A stretch of DNA of 64,000 nt from UBA4733 sp036734945 (lineage in GTDB: Bacteria; Chloroflexota; UBA4733). Numbering within the stretch: the stretch's first letter is position 1; the number at the start of each line of letters is the position of its first letter. Below the pieces are notes generated by a model. It saw nothing but the letters and a program-made list of their open reading frames with translations. It ran no database searches and had not been told where the DNA came from. The translations under genes were made by a program, and so were the position numbers. This document shows positions 33,389-42,432 of the stretch, piece by piece. The DNA lies in assembly GCA_036734945.1 (NCBI GenBank), contig DAIMXP010000002.1, forward strand, positions 1 through 64,000, in the 5' to 3' direction.

Positions 33389-36181
33389 GTGTCGCCCATG
33401 CAGTCGCCGTTCGGTGCTCACGGTTTGACCGCAGTTCCCCTGCCTCCCGCTGCCACTGATGCTGCCCGGCGGAGCATCCTCCGCCGCGGCTTTCCGGCAG
33501 ACGGGATCGTGCAGGGCTACACTTTTTCCGCGGCCACCGGCCAGAACGGGGAACGCGTGGGCACGAATGCTACGGTGTTCGCTGATGCCGTTCATCGCAC
33601 ACCCGCTCAGTACGCCAGCATGACGGTGTTCAATGTTCGGGACGGCCTGATCGAGCGAGCTGTTGTGGAGCAATTGGCGCAGTCAGCGGCGCCGTTTCAT
33701 CTGCTTCACAAGGAAGGCCGCTTTTCGTTGTGGATTAGTGATCGTCAGTCTGGACAGTCCAGAAACGAATGCGTTAAAGATAGGATTGATTACGAGTGGC
33801 TGGATGAAGTATTGGCTGGTTTTGCCGACGATCTTACTCCGGCGCGAATTATCGACGTCAAGCAAGATCGAGCTCGCTTCACACACCCAGCGTTCGCTGA
33901 CATGCGGCCGTACCAGTTGGCGCTGTGGGCAATCGAGGCTACGCGGCCGGTCTTGGTGCGTACCTTCACTGCTGCTGTCGCCGAGGTACGCTCGACACTC
34001 AGGCAACAAGACGTCACCACAACTGAACAAACGATCCTGGAGATTGGTGTTCAGTTGCTTGGCGCGTGCATTTTGGGAGATACAGGTACGCTCGGCTCGG
34101 TGGCGCAGTCTCCCAATGTAGCGCTCAGCCTGCTCATACGAGAAGCGCATGAACGCTTCCCCAGTTATTTCCGGCCGGAATTCATGGCGACGTATACCGA
34201 AGCGACAGCGCGAGCCTACGACATCCTGCGCCAGGTGAGCTATGCCAACTTTGTCCCCGATATGCTGACAGAACTCTACCGCAAGGCGTACCCTCCACAG
34301 CAAACGCGAGCGCTGGGACGCTACGACACGCCGCTGTACCTGACGCGCCGCATGTGGGAGGCCATCCCTGTCGAACTGCTCCCGCCCGATCAGCGCCTAA
34401 CGGTGGACATGACCTGCGGATGGGGCAGTTTTCTCATCGCCGGCTACGAGCGCCTGACCCGCTTGACCGATCAATCACGGAACCTACTACGGCCATCGTT
34501 GATCGGTAACGACAGCGATTACCTCACGGCACGCCTGGCTCGCCTAGCCCTACTGATCTCTACTTCCGATGATAGCTGGCACGTGGATGATGAGGACGCC
34601 CTGAGCTGGAATTGGCTCAGCACCCGGCGACCGAACATCATCGTCGGGAACCCGCCTTTTGCTGGAGACCGTAAGACGCAACGGTCAACTGGCGAACAGC
34701 CCACCCGCGCACAGCTTGCCGATCGCTTCCTTCAGCGTGCCATAGATCGCTTGGCTCCAGAGGGATACCTCGCAATGCTGGTTCCCCAATCTTTCGCTGT
34801 GGCGCAGGCATCACCGACAGTGCGTAAGGCACTCCTAGAGCAGTGCGATTTGTTCGAGTTGTGGGAGTTGCCCGTCGGAGTGTTTGAGAGCGGCAGCGGC
34901 AGAACGACGTCCCTGTTCGCACGCAAGAGACGAGATACGGCACTGCCAAATCACGCGCCGGTTCGGATTCGGACACTCCAGGGCCGTCGCACCCTGGAAG
35001 CGTTTAGAGAAACCGGCATCTTCACTTCGTCGACCATCACAGGCGACCAATCGGCTTGGAGTGAACAGTCACGGAGGCCCCATGGCTCGACGAACACCCA
35101 CATGATGGATTACCGTGCGATCATGGCGCCGGCAAACTGGGGCGCCCTCCAGGAGCGGTGCCTGCGGCTGGATACAGTCGCGACGATCATATCGGGTGGC
35201 ATCGAAGGAAGAAATCCCGAACGTAAGCGTAAAAGAGGCAATGTGATCCCAAAGCCCGTGCAGTGGCTCACTGGCGCGAAGCAGAGCATGCCGGATGCAT
35301 TTCGGATCAATTATAATCACACTCGGGTTATCACATATCCAGACGATCTTGAGGGGCCACGCCTCAATGACGAAGAGTTGCTGGCCGGAAAGAAAGTGCT
35401 CGTCCTATCCGTTTCGGATCCGAGTTGGGGACAGCGGCTGAAGGTGGCCATCGAGGATCGCGGCTGTTACGTCTCCAACAGCTTCTGGGTAGTCGTCCCC
35501 AAGCCCTTCGGTGACGCTCCACCGTATGCACACGAGGTCATCGCTGCCGTCGTGCAGTGGAAAGTCGCCAACGCCTGGATAATAGAACACCTGAAGTATC
35601 CCGGCATCCCAGCGAACGCCCTTCACGAACTTCCATTTCCGGTCCAACTGAGCGATACCGACCAAGGGTCCCTGGCTGCGGCGGTGCAGGCCCTGACCCA
35701 GGCGGCTATCCAGGGAGAACCGGCACCACGAGCGGCAACCGCGCGGATTGATGACATTCTGCGGGCTGCGTACGACCTGGATACGGCAACCTACGACCGG
35801 TTACGCATCGTCGCAGAGTGGGACCAGACTGCCCTGGTGAGCGTTGACCCACTTCCCGTTAGCGATGTTGACGCACCGCATATCCTGCGCGGCGTTGTCG
35901 AGGCTGTTGAACCAGCCCAGGGCCGAATCACCCTCTGGATTGACGAGTTCGACGCCTTGCAGCACGTCCCCATCGATCCTGCCATGCCCGGTTGGCTGCT
36001 TCGTCCCGGCGCACCCTTCCGTGTCCACGTGCCGAAGGCTGCCGCTCGCCAACGCAGCCTGGCAGGGATTCGCTGCGGACGCTTCGAGGTACAAGAATAC
36101 GCATATCTTGATGAGGCAGAACTTTTGGCTTCCCTGTCTGAGCAACTCTATCGAGACGCTGAGGCGGTGCATGGCCGATGA
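33389..36181 (+). CDS. Large adenine-N6 DNA methyltransferase (Eco57I-like), defence island
   Basis: A 930-residue gamma-class N6-adenine methyltransferase. The AdoMet motif is MTCGWGSFLIAGYERL (about 339-355) and the catalytic motif IV is NIIVGNPPF (about 417-425). A long N-terminal region of 300 residues has no motif I recognise, and a C-terminal third (about 600-930) probably contains the target-recognition part (WGQRLKVAIEDRGCYVSNSF). Start: GTG at 33389; ATG at 33398 is also possible. Its last 11 bases overlap the MBL-fold gene, which implies coupled translation. No nuclease motif is obvious in it. Confidence 0.8.
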   Translation: MSPMQSPFGAHGLTAVPLPPAATDAARRSILRRGFPADGIVQGYTFSAATGQNGERVGTNATVFADAVHRTPAQYASMTVFNVRDGLIERAVVEQLAQSAAPFHLLHKEGRFSLWISDRQSGQSRNECVKDRIDYEWLDEVLAGFADDLTPARIIDVKQDRARFTHPAFADMRPYQLALWAIEATRPVLVRTFTAAVAEVRSTLRQQDVTTTEQTILEIGVQLLGACILGDTGTLGSVAQSPNVALSLLIREAHERFPSYFRPEFMATYTEATARAYDILRQVSYANFVPDMLTELYRKAYPPQQTRALGRYDTPLYLTRRMWEAIPVELLPPDQRLTVDMTCGWGSFLIAGYERLTRLTDQSRNLLRPSLIGNDSDYLTARLARLALLISTSDDSWHVDDEDALSWNWLSTRRPNIIVGNPPFAGDRKTQRSTGEQPTRAQLADRFLQRAIDRLAPEGYLAMLVPQSFAVAQASPTVRKALLEQCDLFELWELPVGVFESGSGRTTSLFARKRRDTALPNHAPVRIRTLQGRRTLEAFRETGIFTSSTITGDQSAWSEQSRRPHGSTNTHMMDYRAIMAPANWGALQERCLRLDTVATIISGGIEGRNPERKRKRGNVIPKPVQWLTGAKQSMPDAFRINYNHTRVITYPDDLEGPRLNDEELLAGKKVLVLSVSDPSWGQRLKVAIEDRGCYVSNSFWVVVPKPFGDAPPYAHEVIAAVVQWKVANAWIIEHLKYPGIPANALHELPFPVQLSDTDQGSLAAAVQALTQAAIQGEPAPRAATARIDDILRAAYDLDTATYDRLRIVAEWDQTALVSVDPLPVSDVDAPHILRGVVEAVEPAQGRITLWIDEFDALQHVPIDPAMPGWLLRPGAPFRVHVPKAAARQRSLAGIRCGRFEVQEYAYLDEAELLASLSEQLYRDAEAVHGR

Positions 36182-37262
36182 CCTCACCATCCGTCTTGCG
36201 GTGCTGGATGTGGGACAGGGCGACACGATCGTCGTTTCTGTTCTGGAGACCGGGGAGGCCGTCGTCGTTGACTGCGCCGATTCCGAAGCGGTGTTCCACT
36301 ATCTCAGGCACGAGGGAATCACGTCCATTCGCGGGCTTCTCATCACTCATCTCCATGCAGACCATTACAAGGACGCAGTCGCGTTTCTTCAGAACTGTCA
36401 GAGTGAACTCGGGCACAGTTGCGATGAGGTCTTCATCAACCTTCCCGCGCTCACCAAGGCCCAGGCGTTAGGTTTGTTGGGAGATGACGCCGGGGCATTG
36501 GAGGACAGTGACAGACATTCTACGGGCGAACAGGGAACAACGTTTCGGAGTCGTGCGCGACGGACAACATGGCAAGGGTTTCAACAGTGGCGGTCGCGTA
36601 ACCCCGAGCGTTTTCACCTGCTGTGCGCTGGTGAGCATGTGCCGGAATTTGGCCGCGTGACAGTTCCGGTTATTGAGCCGTTGTACCCCGTCAATGGCGA
36701 ACTGCCTGACCTCCTTGGACTTGGCTTCAACAACTTGTCCAGCGTTCTTCGAATCAATGGCCCCGGCTGCTCGGCGCTTCTCACGGGTGATATCGAACCA
36801 GCGGGCTGGGCGCGGCTTCCCCGCAACAGCCACCTGCGCTGCGGCGTGCTGAAGTTTCCGCACCATGGCGCCTGGAGTGATCCCGATGTTGGTATCATCC
36901 TCGACGCGGTGGCCCCGTCGATTGTGGTTCTCTCGGTCGGTACCGACGGCAACCGGTATGACCATCCCAACCTTCACGTGTTTTCCGCCCTGGCGGAACG
37001 TGGCGTCCACCTGCTCTGCACGCAAGCAACACAGCGATGTGGTCTGGTCAACGAGTCGGTGACACGTAATGCGGTAATGACAGACTTTACAGCCGAAGCA
37101 GGCAAGGGAGGGATTGGGGTAACGACCTCAAGGGGGTGCCCGTGCGCAGGAACGGTCGTGATCGACCTTACTGACCAACCTCATATCAGGCAGCCAACTC
37201 GCGCCTTCCATCGCGATGCGATTATTAAGAGGTACTACCCGACGCATCGGTGCGAGTTTTGA
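36171..37262 (+). CDS. MBL-fold metallo-hydrolase (ComEC-like) coupled to the methyltransferase
   Basis: A 363-residue metallo-beta-lactamase-fold protein. It opens RLAVLDVGQGDTIVVSVLET, has VVDCADSE and the zinc motif THLHADHYKD near residue 58-67, LLTGDIEPAGW (Asp) and LKFPHHGAWSDPD (His). This is the layout of the soluble ComEC/Rec2-type domain, which in some cases is a nuclease. Start: ATG at 36171, overlapping the methyltransferase stop by 11 bases. It could be the effector nuclease of a methylation-guarded defence unit; that is inference. Confidence 0.83.
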   Translation: MADDLTIRLAVLDVGQGDTIVVSVLETGEAVVVDCADSEAVFHYLRHEGITSIRGLLITHLHADHYKDAVAFLQNCQSELGHSCDEVFINLPALTKAQALGLLGDDAGALEDSDRHSTGEQGTTFRSRARRTTWQGFQQWRSRNPERFHLLCAGEHVPEFGRVTVPVIEPLYPVNGELPDLLGLGFNNLSSVLRINGPGCSALLTGDIEPAGWARLPRNSHLRCGVLKFPHHGAWSDPDVGIILDAVAPSIVVLSVGTDGNRYDHPNLHVFSALAERGVHLLCTQATQRCGLVNESVTRNAVMTDFTAEAGKGGIGVTTSRGCPCAGTVVIDLTDQPHIRQPTRAFHRDAIIKRYYPTHRCEF

Positions 37263-37793
37263 TCCTACGAGCAGTCCGCCTTTGTCAACCGCCGCGACGT
37301 CAAGGACGGCAAGGATGCGGCCCTGACCGAAGCCACAGTCTCATTGAGTTCCTCATCCGCTGTCAGGACACGCACTGTTGATACCATCGCCGCTCTTCTG
37401 CTTCCATTGTTTGCGCTGGCACCACCCGGTAGACGACGCGCCCGCCATCGTTCCTACCAACGATGTGCTGGCTACTGTCGGCACTCGAGCGTCATGCACG
37501 GAGTACAACGAGCCGCAATCCGAGTTGCCTGGGGCATACGCGTCTGACTTTTGACAGCAGGCCGTAGACAGAGATCTGACATTGTCGGGATTCCATGATA
37601 CAGTCAGTTCATTGGGCAGCGAGGAGAATAGTGGCGCCGGATCGTTTGCTCGTGGGCGTAGGCGACCCGCAGGATGTCGCCCAGGCGGTTCTTAAGGTGC
37701 TCACCGCGTCGCTCCGTCAGGTCGCTGGATTTCCGCTTCGGCTTCCCGGTTGGCCGGCAGCAAACGCGGCATGATGACAACTGGCAACTGAAC
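37263..37793. other. 531-base gap upstream of the XRE-ImmA/IrrE gene
   Basis: No convincing gene. The minus-strand frame over 37604-37730 (NRLGDILRVAYAHEQTIRRH) and the plus-strand frame after 37263 are short and without family resemblance. The XRE-PIN operon promoter should lie here; no clear hexamer pair was found. Confidence 0.4.
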
Positions 37794-39029
37794 ATGGACG
37801 AAGACATCCTCACAATAATCGAACCGAGCGAACTGGGGCGACGGCTCCAGGAGGCGCGCAAGGCCAGTAGCCGGACGCAGCAGGACGTGGCCGACCATCT
37901 GGGGGTAGCGCGCACGACCCTTACTGCTATCGAAAAAGGTGAGCGGCGTATCCAGCCGGGTGAGCTCATTCGACTCGCCGCCCTTTTTGGCCGCAGTGTC
38001 GGGGAGTTCTTGCGCCAGTCGCAACCGGCGGCGCCCTTCGCTGTGCAGTTGCGGGCAGTGCTCGGTCCGACGGCTGACGTGGCAGAGCAGATTGCGCCCG
38101 GACTGCTGGAGTTTCAGCGGCTCTGTGAAGACTATGTGGAGTTGGAGCAGGTCTGCGGGGCGCCTCTCCAGCATGCGTATCCGAATCCCTACGACATCCG
38201 CAGCCTGACGCCTGAACTCGCGGCTGAGGACGTTGCCATTGCCGAGCGCAACCGCCTCGGTCTGGGCGACGGCCCGTTGTTGTCGCTGCGTCAGGTGCTG
38301 GAAAACGATGTCGGCTTGCGCATCTTTTTTATCGAGTTGCCGCCGCGCATCGCCGGAATGTTTGCCTACACCGAACAGCTTGGCGGCTGCATTGCGATCA
38401 ACCGCAACCACCCGGCGGAGCGCGGTCGGCTGACGCTGGCCCATGACTACGCGCATTTCCTCACCAAACGTTTCCAACCGGAAGTGACGCCAGTGGGCCG
38501 CTACGAGCGCCTGCCGGATCACGAGCGTTTCGCCGACGCTTTCGCCCGCAACTTCCTTCTGCCGGCGGCCGGGTTGCGCCGGCGCTTTCACGAGTTGCAG
38601 CGCAGCCGTGAGCAGCGCGTCACGCCGGCTGACTTATGCACGCTGGCCCACCGGTATTTCGTGTCCGTCGAGGCCCTGGCCCGGCGGCTGGAGGAGTTGC
38701 GGCTGCTCCCGCTCGGCACGTGGGACCGATTGGCTGCCCGCGGCTTCCGGGTTCGTGAGGCCCAGGAGTTGCTGCACCTCACGCCGCACCAGGAGGCTGA
38801 CCGCGAACTACCAGTGCGCTACCTCTACCTCGCCGCCGAAGCCTTGGAACGGGGCGACCTGACTGAGGGACAGTTCGCTCGCTTTGTGCGCTTGGACCGC
38901 CTGGCGGCTCGAGAACTGGCCTTGCACCTTGCCAGCCGCGATCTGCTGGACAGCGACGGCACGCTGACGACCTTGCCGCTGGATCTTGGAGAGTCATTGG
39001 CGGGACCAGGCGCCCGATCCTTGGCATGA
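37794..39029 (+). CDS. XRE-HTH and ImmA/IrrE-domain protein
   Basis: A 411-residue regulator. Residues 13-67 form the HTH (LGRRLQEARKASSRTQQDVA and TTLTAIEKGERRIQPGELIR). The central ImmA/IrrE-type metallopeptidase domain has LTLAHDYAHFL at about 213-223; the metal motif is HDxxH in place of the usual HExxH, so the catalytic Glu is Asp. A downstream Glu-rich segment (ERFADAFARNFLLPA) completes the zinc site. Start: ATG at 37794, giving a normal HTH start; upstream in-frame codons do not resemble the family. Overlaps the PIN-like gene by 4 bases. Confidence 0.87.
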   Translation: MDEDILTIIEPSELGRRLQEARKASSRTQQDVADHLGVARTTLTAIEKGERRIQPGELIRLAALFGRSVGEFLRQSQPAAPFAVQLRAVLGPTADVAEQIAPGLLEFQRLCEDYVELEQVCGAPLQHAYPNPYDIRSLTPELAAEDVAIAERNRLGLGDGPLLSLRQVLENDVGLRIFFIELPPRIAGMFAYTEQLGGCIAINRNHPAERGRLTLAHDYAHFLTKRFQPEVTPVGRYERLPDHERFADAFARNFLLPAAGLRRRFHELQRSREQRVTPADLCTLAHRYFVSVEALARRLEELRLLPLGTWDRLAARGFRVREAQELLHLTPHQEADRELPVRYLYLAAEALERGDLTEGQFARFVRLDRLAARELALHLASRDLLDSDGTLTTLPLDLGESLAGPGARSLA

Positions 39030-39610
39030 GTGATCTCCCAGTGAATGCCGAATCGCGCGTGTACCTGCTCGTACTGCTTGATGCCTGTTGTCTGCTCAAT
39101 CTCTGCGCCACGCGGCTCATCGTGGATATCCTGCGTGCCCTTCCCTTGCGCTTCGCTGTCGCTGATCGCGCCGCAGCAGAGGTGCGCTACCTCCGCCGTG
39201 GTGGCGATGGCCAGGACGCCGACGTTCGGGAGCCGATTGACATACAACCATTGGTCGCCGTCGGATTGCTGGACATTTTCGCCTTCGCAACGACGGATGA
39301 GGAGGCGAGTTTTGTCAACTTCGCCGCCAACATTGATGATGGCGAAGCGATGACCTGCGCGCTGGCCTGGCATCGGCAGGCTGCAGTCGCCACCGATGAT
39401 CTGAAGACTTTGCGCATCTTGAGGGCACTCGCCCCGCCGTTGCCGACCTACACCACGGCTAACCTCCTGCGCCAGTGGGCAGACGAGCAAAAGGTAGCGG
39501 GACCTGACCTGAAGCGCGTCCTAGTCGATATTGAGGAACGCGCCCGCTTTGTACCTGGTCGCCACGACCCCCTGCGGCTATGGTGGCTGACGGCGAAACG
39601 GGAGGGATAG
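39026..39610 (+). CDS. PIN-like protein, putative toxin partner of the XRE-ImmA/IrrE protein
   Basis: A 194-residue protein with PIN-like acidic positions: LLDACCLLNL near residue 18, ANIDDGEAMTCALAW near 109 and AVATDDLKTLRIL near 126. This matches the metal-binding Asp/Glu set of PIN ribonucleases. Start: ATG at 39026 in an ATGA overlap. Pairs of XRE-ImmA/IrrE and PIN-like genes are known in toxin-antitoxin-type loci; here the first gene would be the antitoxin or regulator. Confidence 0.75.
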   Translation: MSDLPVNAESRVYLLVLLDACCLLNLCATRLIVDILRALPLRFAVADRAAAEVRYLRRGGDGQDADVREPIDIQPLVAVGLLDIFAFATTDEEASFVNFAANIDDGEAMTCALAWHRQAAVATDDLKTLRILRALAPPLPTYTTANLLRQWADEQKVAGPDLKRVLVDIEERARFVPGRHDPLRLWWLTAKREG

Positions 39611-39888
39611 GAAACTGGCCCGGAGCGAGCGGCGATTGCCGGGTACAGGCTGACGAGAGAGAATGTGACTGCTGTTGAACCTCCAGAGGCAAGTTGCGAG
39701 ACGTCCACCGGCCCGTAAACGTAGCTGTTGGCGAAGTCGGGATTCTGGTCGTGGTGGCCGCTCACCCGACGATTCATGACTTTGTTGGCGAACTCCGGGC
39801 TTCCGTCGCGGCGGGTGCCCGCCCGCCCGTAAACGGGCGGGCTACGATTACAAAGCACCGTAAACGGCGCTACGGGGACGGTTCGCCG
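39611..39888. other. Gap with hairpin repeat before the transposon
   Basis: 278 bases with no gene. A 9-bp hairpin GCCCGCCCG/CGGGCGGGC lies at 39821-39842. Two similar stretches, CCCGGAGTTCGCCAACA and CCCGACTTCGCCAACA (minus strand), suggest another repeat. The missing front of the helicase gene at 42.4 kb is not found here. Confidence 0.5.
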
Positions 39889-39914
39889 TGTAGGGCCTAC
39901 TAATAGCTGACACC

Positions 39915-40463
39915 CTATAAGAGTGTCCGATAGCGTTTCGGCGGGCAGCCGTGCCGGGCAGGCGCGGAGGCAGGCCCCCTCCGGCTCGCACCGCTCGCCA
40001 GGTTCCCCCACGGCAGTGGGGGAACCGATCCTGCACCGCAGGGGACGGCTGCCTTCGGCACGGCACGGTTGGACCGGAGCGTCATCTGGTACGGAGTCCT
40101 GCGGCAACGGCCGCCTGCGGCGCGCCGACGCCGAAGGCGGCCGTCGCCAGGGGTTCCGGGCGGGGCGGGAACGACCGCAGGGAGGGGGCGCTCGTCGGCC
40201 TTTCCCTCCGGGCGGGGGGCCGTGGCGGGATCGAACAGCTCGGCGCAGAAGTCCTGCGCGTCCTCCAGCGTATCGGAGATGGCAGTCAGGAGGTTGAGTG
40301 CCTCCGGCGACCGTGCGGCGACCGCCCGGGCCGCCTGTTCCAACTCGTCGAGGTCATCGATCCAGCGCTGGCCGATCCTACGGGCTCTCTCCACGGCACG
40401 GTCTCGCTGCGCTCGCGCCGACGCCCGCAGGGCGGCCGTGCGGGCGTCAGCGTCGTCGCTCAA
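39915..40463 (-). CDS. Transposon accessory protein, function unknown
   Basis: A 182-codon ORF at the end of the transposon. The TTG start at 40461-40463 follows GGAGG and overlaps the transposase stop. The first part is a helical protein: SDDADAR, then ERARRIGQRWIDDLDELEQA and SPEALNLLTAISDTLEDA. It is interrupted in frame by the 49-bp repeat (40392-40440), which codes TAALRASARAQRDRAV. The C-terminal half is read through another repeat region and the inner inverted repeat (Arg/Ala-rich), so it is probably not native. Confidence 0.45.
   Translation of the reverse strand: MSDDADARTAALRASARAQRDRAVERARRIGQRWIDDLDELEQAARAVAARSPEALNLLTAISDTLEDAQDFCAELFDPATAPRPEGKADERPLPAVVPAPPGTPGDGRLRRRRAAGGRCRRTPYQMTLRSNRAVPKAAVPCGAGSVPPLPWGNLASGASRRGPASAPARHGCPPKRYRTLL
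40392..40440. repeat. 49-bp repeat, copy 1
   Basis: CACGGCACGGTCTCGCTGCG... ending GGGCGGCCGTG; identical over all 49 bases to 41066-41114. It lies within the accessory ORF. Confidence 0.9.
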
Positions 40464-41065
40464 GGAGGCTCCTCCGCTTGTGTACCCGCGATTGCTGAGC
40501 AGCCAACTGCCCCTCATCCAGCACTTCGTTCTGCGGCGGCTCCGCCTCGAATTCTACCAGCCGGAACGGCCGCGCTTCGCGCGTCGGCGGGTAGAGCTGC
40601 CAGGCGCTACCGCCCTCCCCCGCTGCGTCCAGCGCGTGCTCGAAGGTGGCGACGACGATATCCTGCCCCTTGCGCTGCTCGTAGTGGGCCGTGCCAATGC
40701 CCACCTTGCCGGTGACGTCGAAGCGGACGCGGACGTACTGGCCCGCCAGGAGCGGGGAGAGCCGGAGCAACTGGCCCCAGGTCTCCACCGTGCCGTCATT
40801 GCCCACCAGACGGTTCGCCTCAACGACGCCCTCCTGCGGCCCCAGGCGCTCCGGCACGGCCACCGCCTCCCAGTACCGCTCCGGCAACGGTCGAAACCAC
40901 GGCTGATCGTCCGCTGGCGCGCGGTAGCTCAGCTGGCCGTGGGGCCGCTCGGTGTTGAAGTAGTTGAGGTAGTTGCGCAGCCCCTCCTGGGCGTCTGCCA
41001 GCGTCGTCGGGCGCTGCCGGCGCCAGTACTCGGGCTCCATGCAGCCGTGAAAGCGCTCGAGCTTG

Positions 41066-41114
41066 CACGGCACGGTCTCGCTGCGCTCGCGCCGACGCCC
41101 GCAGGGCGGCCGTG
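41066..41114. repeat. 49-bp repeat, copy 2
   Basis: Identical to 40392-40440. It sits between the codons for FGSL and KLERFHG of the transposase; its ends read GCACGGC and GCCGTGC, so it is palindromic at the termini. Confidence 0.9.
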
Positions 41115-41231
41115 CAGCGACCCGAAGGAGGGGACCATCCCGATGCCATTGTCCGTGTACAGCGCGTGGAGCCGCCCTTCTACCAGGAAGCGCTGCGCCA
41201 CCGCGATGGCCCGCCGCCGACGACCGACGCT

Positions 41232-41263
41232 GGCGAGCGCAGCGAGACCGTGCCGTGCCGTGC
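41232..41263. repeat. Half-unit of the 49-bp repeat
   Basis: TGGCGAGCGCAGCGAGACCG followed by TGCCGTGCCGTG: the reverse complement of the first half of the 49-bp repeat, with the CACGG motif tripled. It breaks the transposase frame after LVAA. Confidence 0.75.
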
Positions 41264-41783
41264 GGCGACGAGGCGGGTGCAGCGGTCCTGAATCGTGGCG
41301 AGGTACACCAGCACCCGCAAGCGGGTACCCGCCCGCACCGGCCACGGTCCCCAGGTGTCGATCGTGAACACGCCTGGGGTCGTGACCGCCTGGCCCGGAT
41401 AGCGCCGGCAATCCCTCGGCCCGACCGGCTTGACGGCCAGGCCCCATTCGTGGATCAGCTGCGCGATCCGGCCAGCCGAGGGCACTTCCGCTGGCGTGAT
41501 GCCAAACCGCCCCGGGTCTCGCAGCAGGACATGGTGGAGCATCCGGGGACCGTTCGTCGGCTCGCTCTCCCGCGCCTTCCGAACGGCGGCCTGAGCGCGG
41601 TCCGCGTAGACCGGCGGCCTGCCACCGTTCGCGCGGCGACCGTCCGCCGCCAGCCCCTCCGACGCCCGCTGCAGGAAGCGAGAGACCGTCTTCGGCTCAC
41701 AGCCCACCGTCCTGGCAACCTGCGCTGCCGTCTGGCCGGCCGCCAGGGCGGCAGCGATGCCAGCGCGCTGCGTCTCTGCCTGG

Positions 41784-42110
41784 TCAGCTCGCACTGACGC
41801 GCGTCCGGCGCAGCGGGCCGCCCTTGGGGGCGAAGGTGGCCCGAATGCGCGGCCAGGCCGCCTCCCCCAGCAGCTCGACGGCCGCCTTCGGCGTCGGCGA
41901 GCCGCTCCGGCACGTTGAAGCAACAGCACACGTCGTAGAGCAGGAGCGCGACGCGCGCTGGCGAGCGGAGCGAGACCGTCGAAGCGGCCGTTCCAGCTCC
42001 GGCCACTCCTCCTCTGCCTGAAAGTCCCGCACCATCCAGGTCAGCGCGGTTACCACCGCACTCGCCCTGAGCCGCCCGGCCTCGTCGTACATCCCGCAGT
42101 CGTCTATCAC
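41784..42110 (-). pseudogene. Small transposon ORF interrupted by two half-repeats
   Basis: The GTG start at 42108-42110 follows GGGAGG: MIDDCGMYDEAGRLRASAVV, TALTWMVRDFQAEEEWPELE. After RPL the frame is shifted by a half-repeat near 41957-41980. The native continuation LLLYDVCCCFNVPERLADAE appears in another frame until a second half-repeat near 41880-41902 returns the frame to AVELLGEAAWPRIRATFAPK. Function unknown; its place before the transposase gene suggests an accessory role. Confidence 0.5.
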
Positions 42111-42432
42111 GGCACACCTCCCGAGGGACGAGACCGACTGAGCCCCCCTCCCGACGGTCGTTACCGCCCCGCCCGGAACCCTGGGCCGCAAGCGCGGCAT
42201 TCCATTGTCCGTTACCCCGGCCGCCACCTGAGGGGCAGAGCGGTAATATCCGACACGCCGTGCCGTCCCGAAGGCAGCCTGCCCCTGCCGCGCAGTATCG
42301 GTGCCCCCGCGCACGGGGGCACCTGGCGAGCGGTGCGAGCCGGAGGGGGCCTGCCTCCGCGCCTGCCCGGCGCAATGTTTCCAAGTGGCAGTAGTGTGTC
42401 CGATGGCGTGGCAGCTATTAGTAGGCTTTACA

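Larger units (their letters stand above)
40447..41794 (-). pseudogene. rve/DDE transposase disrupted by repeat insertions
   Basis: The GTG start at 41792-41794 overlaps the upstream ORF stop. In order: HTH (AAQVARTVGCEPKTVSRFLQ), HTH_21-like linker, the first catalytic Asp in TPGVFTIDTWGPWPV and DRCTRLVAA. A half-repeat insertion near 41232-41263 then breaks the frame. The next frame has AVAQRFLVEGRLHALYTDNG (second Asp) and FGSL. The 49-bp repeat at 41066-41114 breaks it again. The last frame has CKLERFHGCMEPEYWRRQRP (Glu) and NYFNTERPHGQLSYRAPADD. Removing the repeats would restore one continuous transposase of the IS481-like or related integrase class. Confidence 0.8.
39889..42432 (-). mobile_element. 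rve-type transposon, 2.5 kb, with long bipartite inverted repeats
   Basis: The ends share TGTA..GCCTACTAATAGCTG: left at 39889-39909 and right at 42412-42432 on the other strand (15-bp perfect core 39895-39909/42412-42426). A second, perfect 51-bp inverted repeat lies inside: 39953-40003 and 42321-42371. On the minus strand it carries a small ORF (42110-41784), a DDE integrase-type transposase (41794-40447) and a third ORF (40463-39915). No clear target duplication was found. Its right end abuts the helicase/restriction gene in mid-sequence. Confidence 0.82.
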
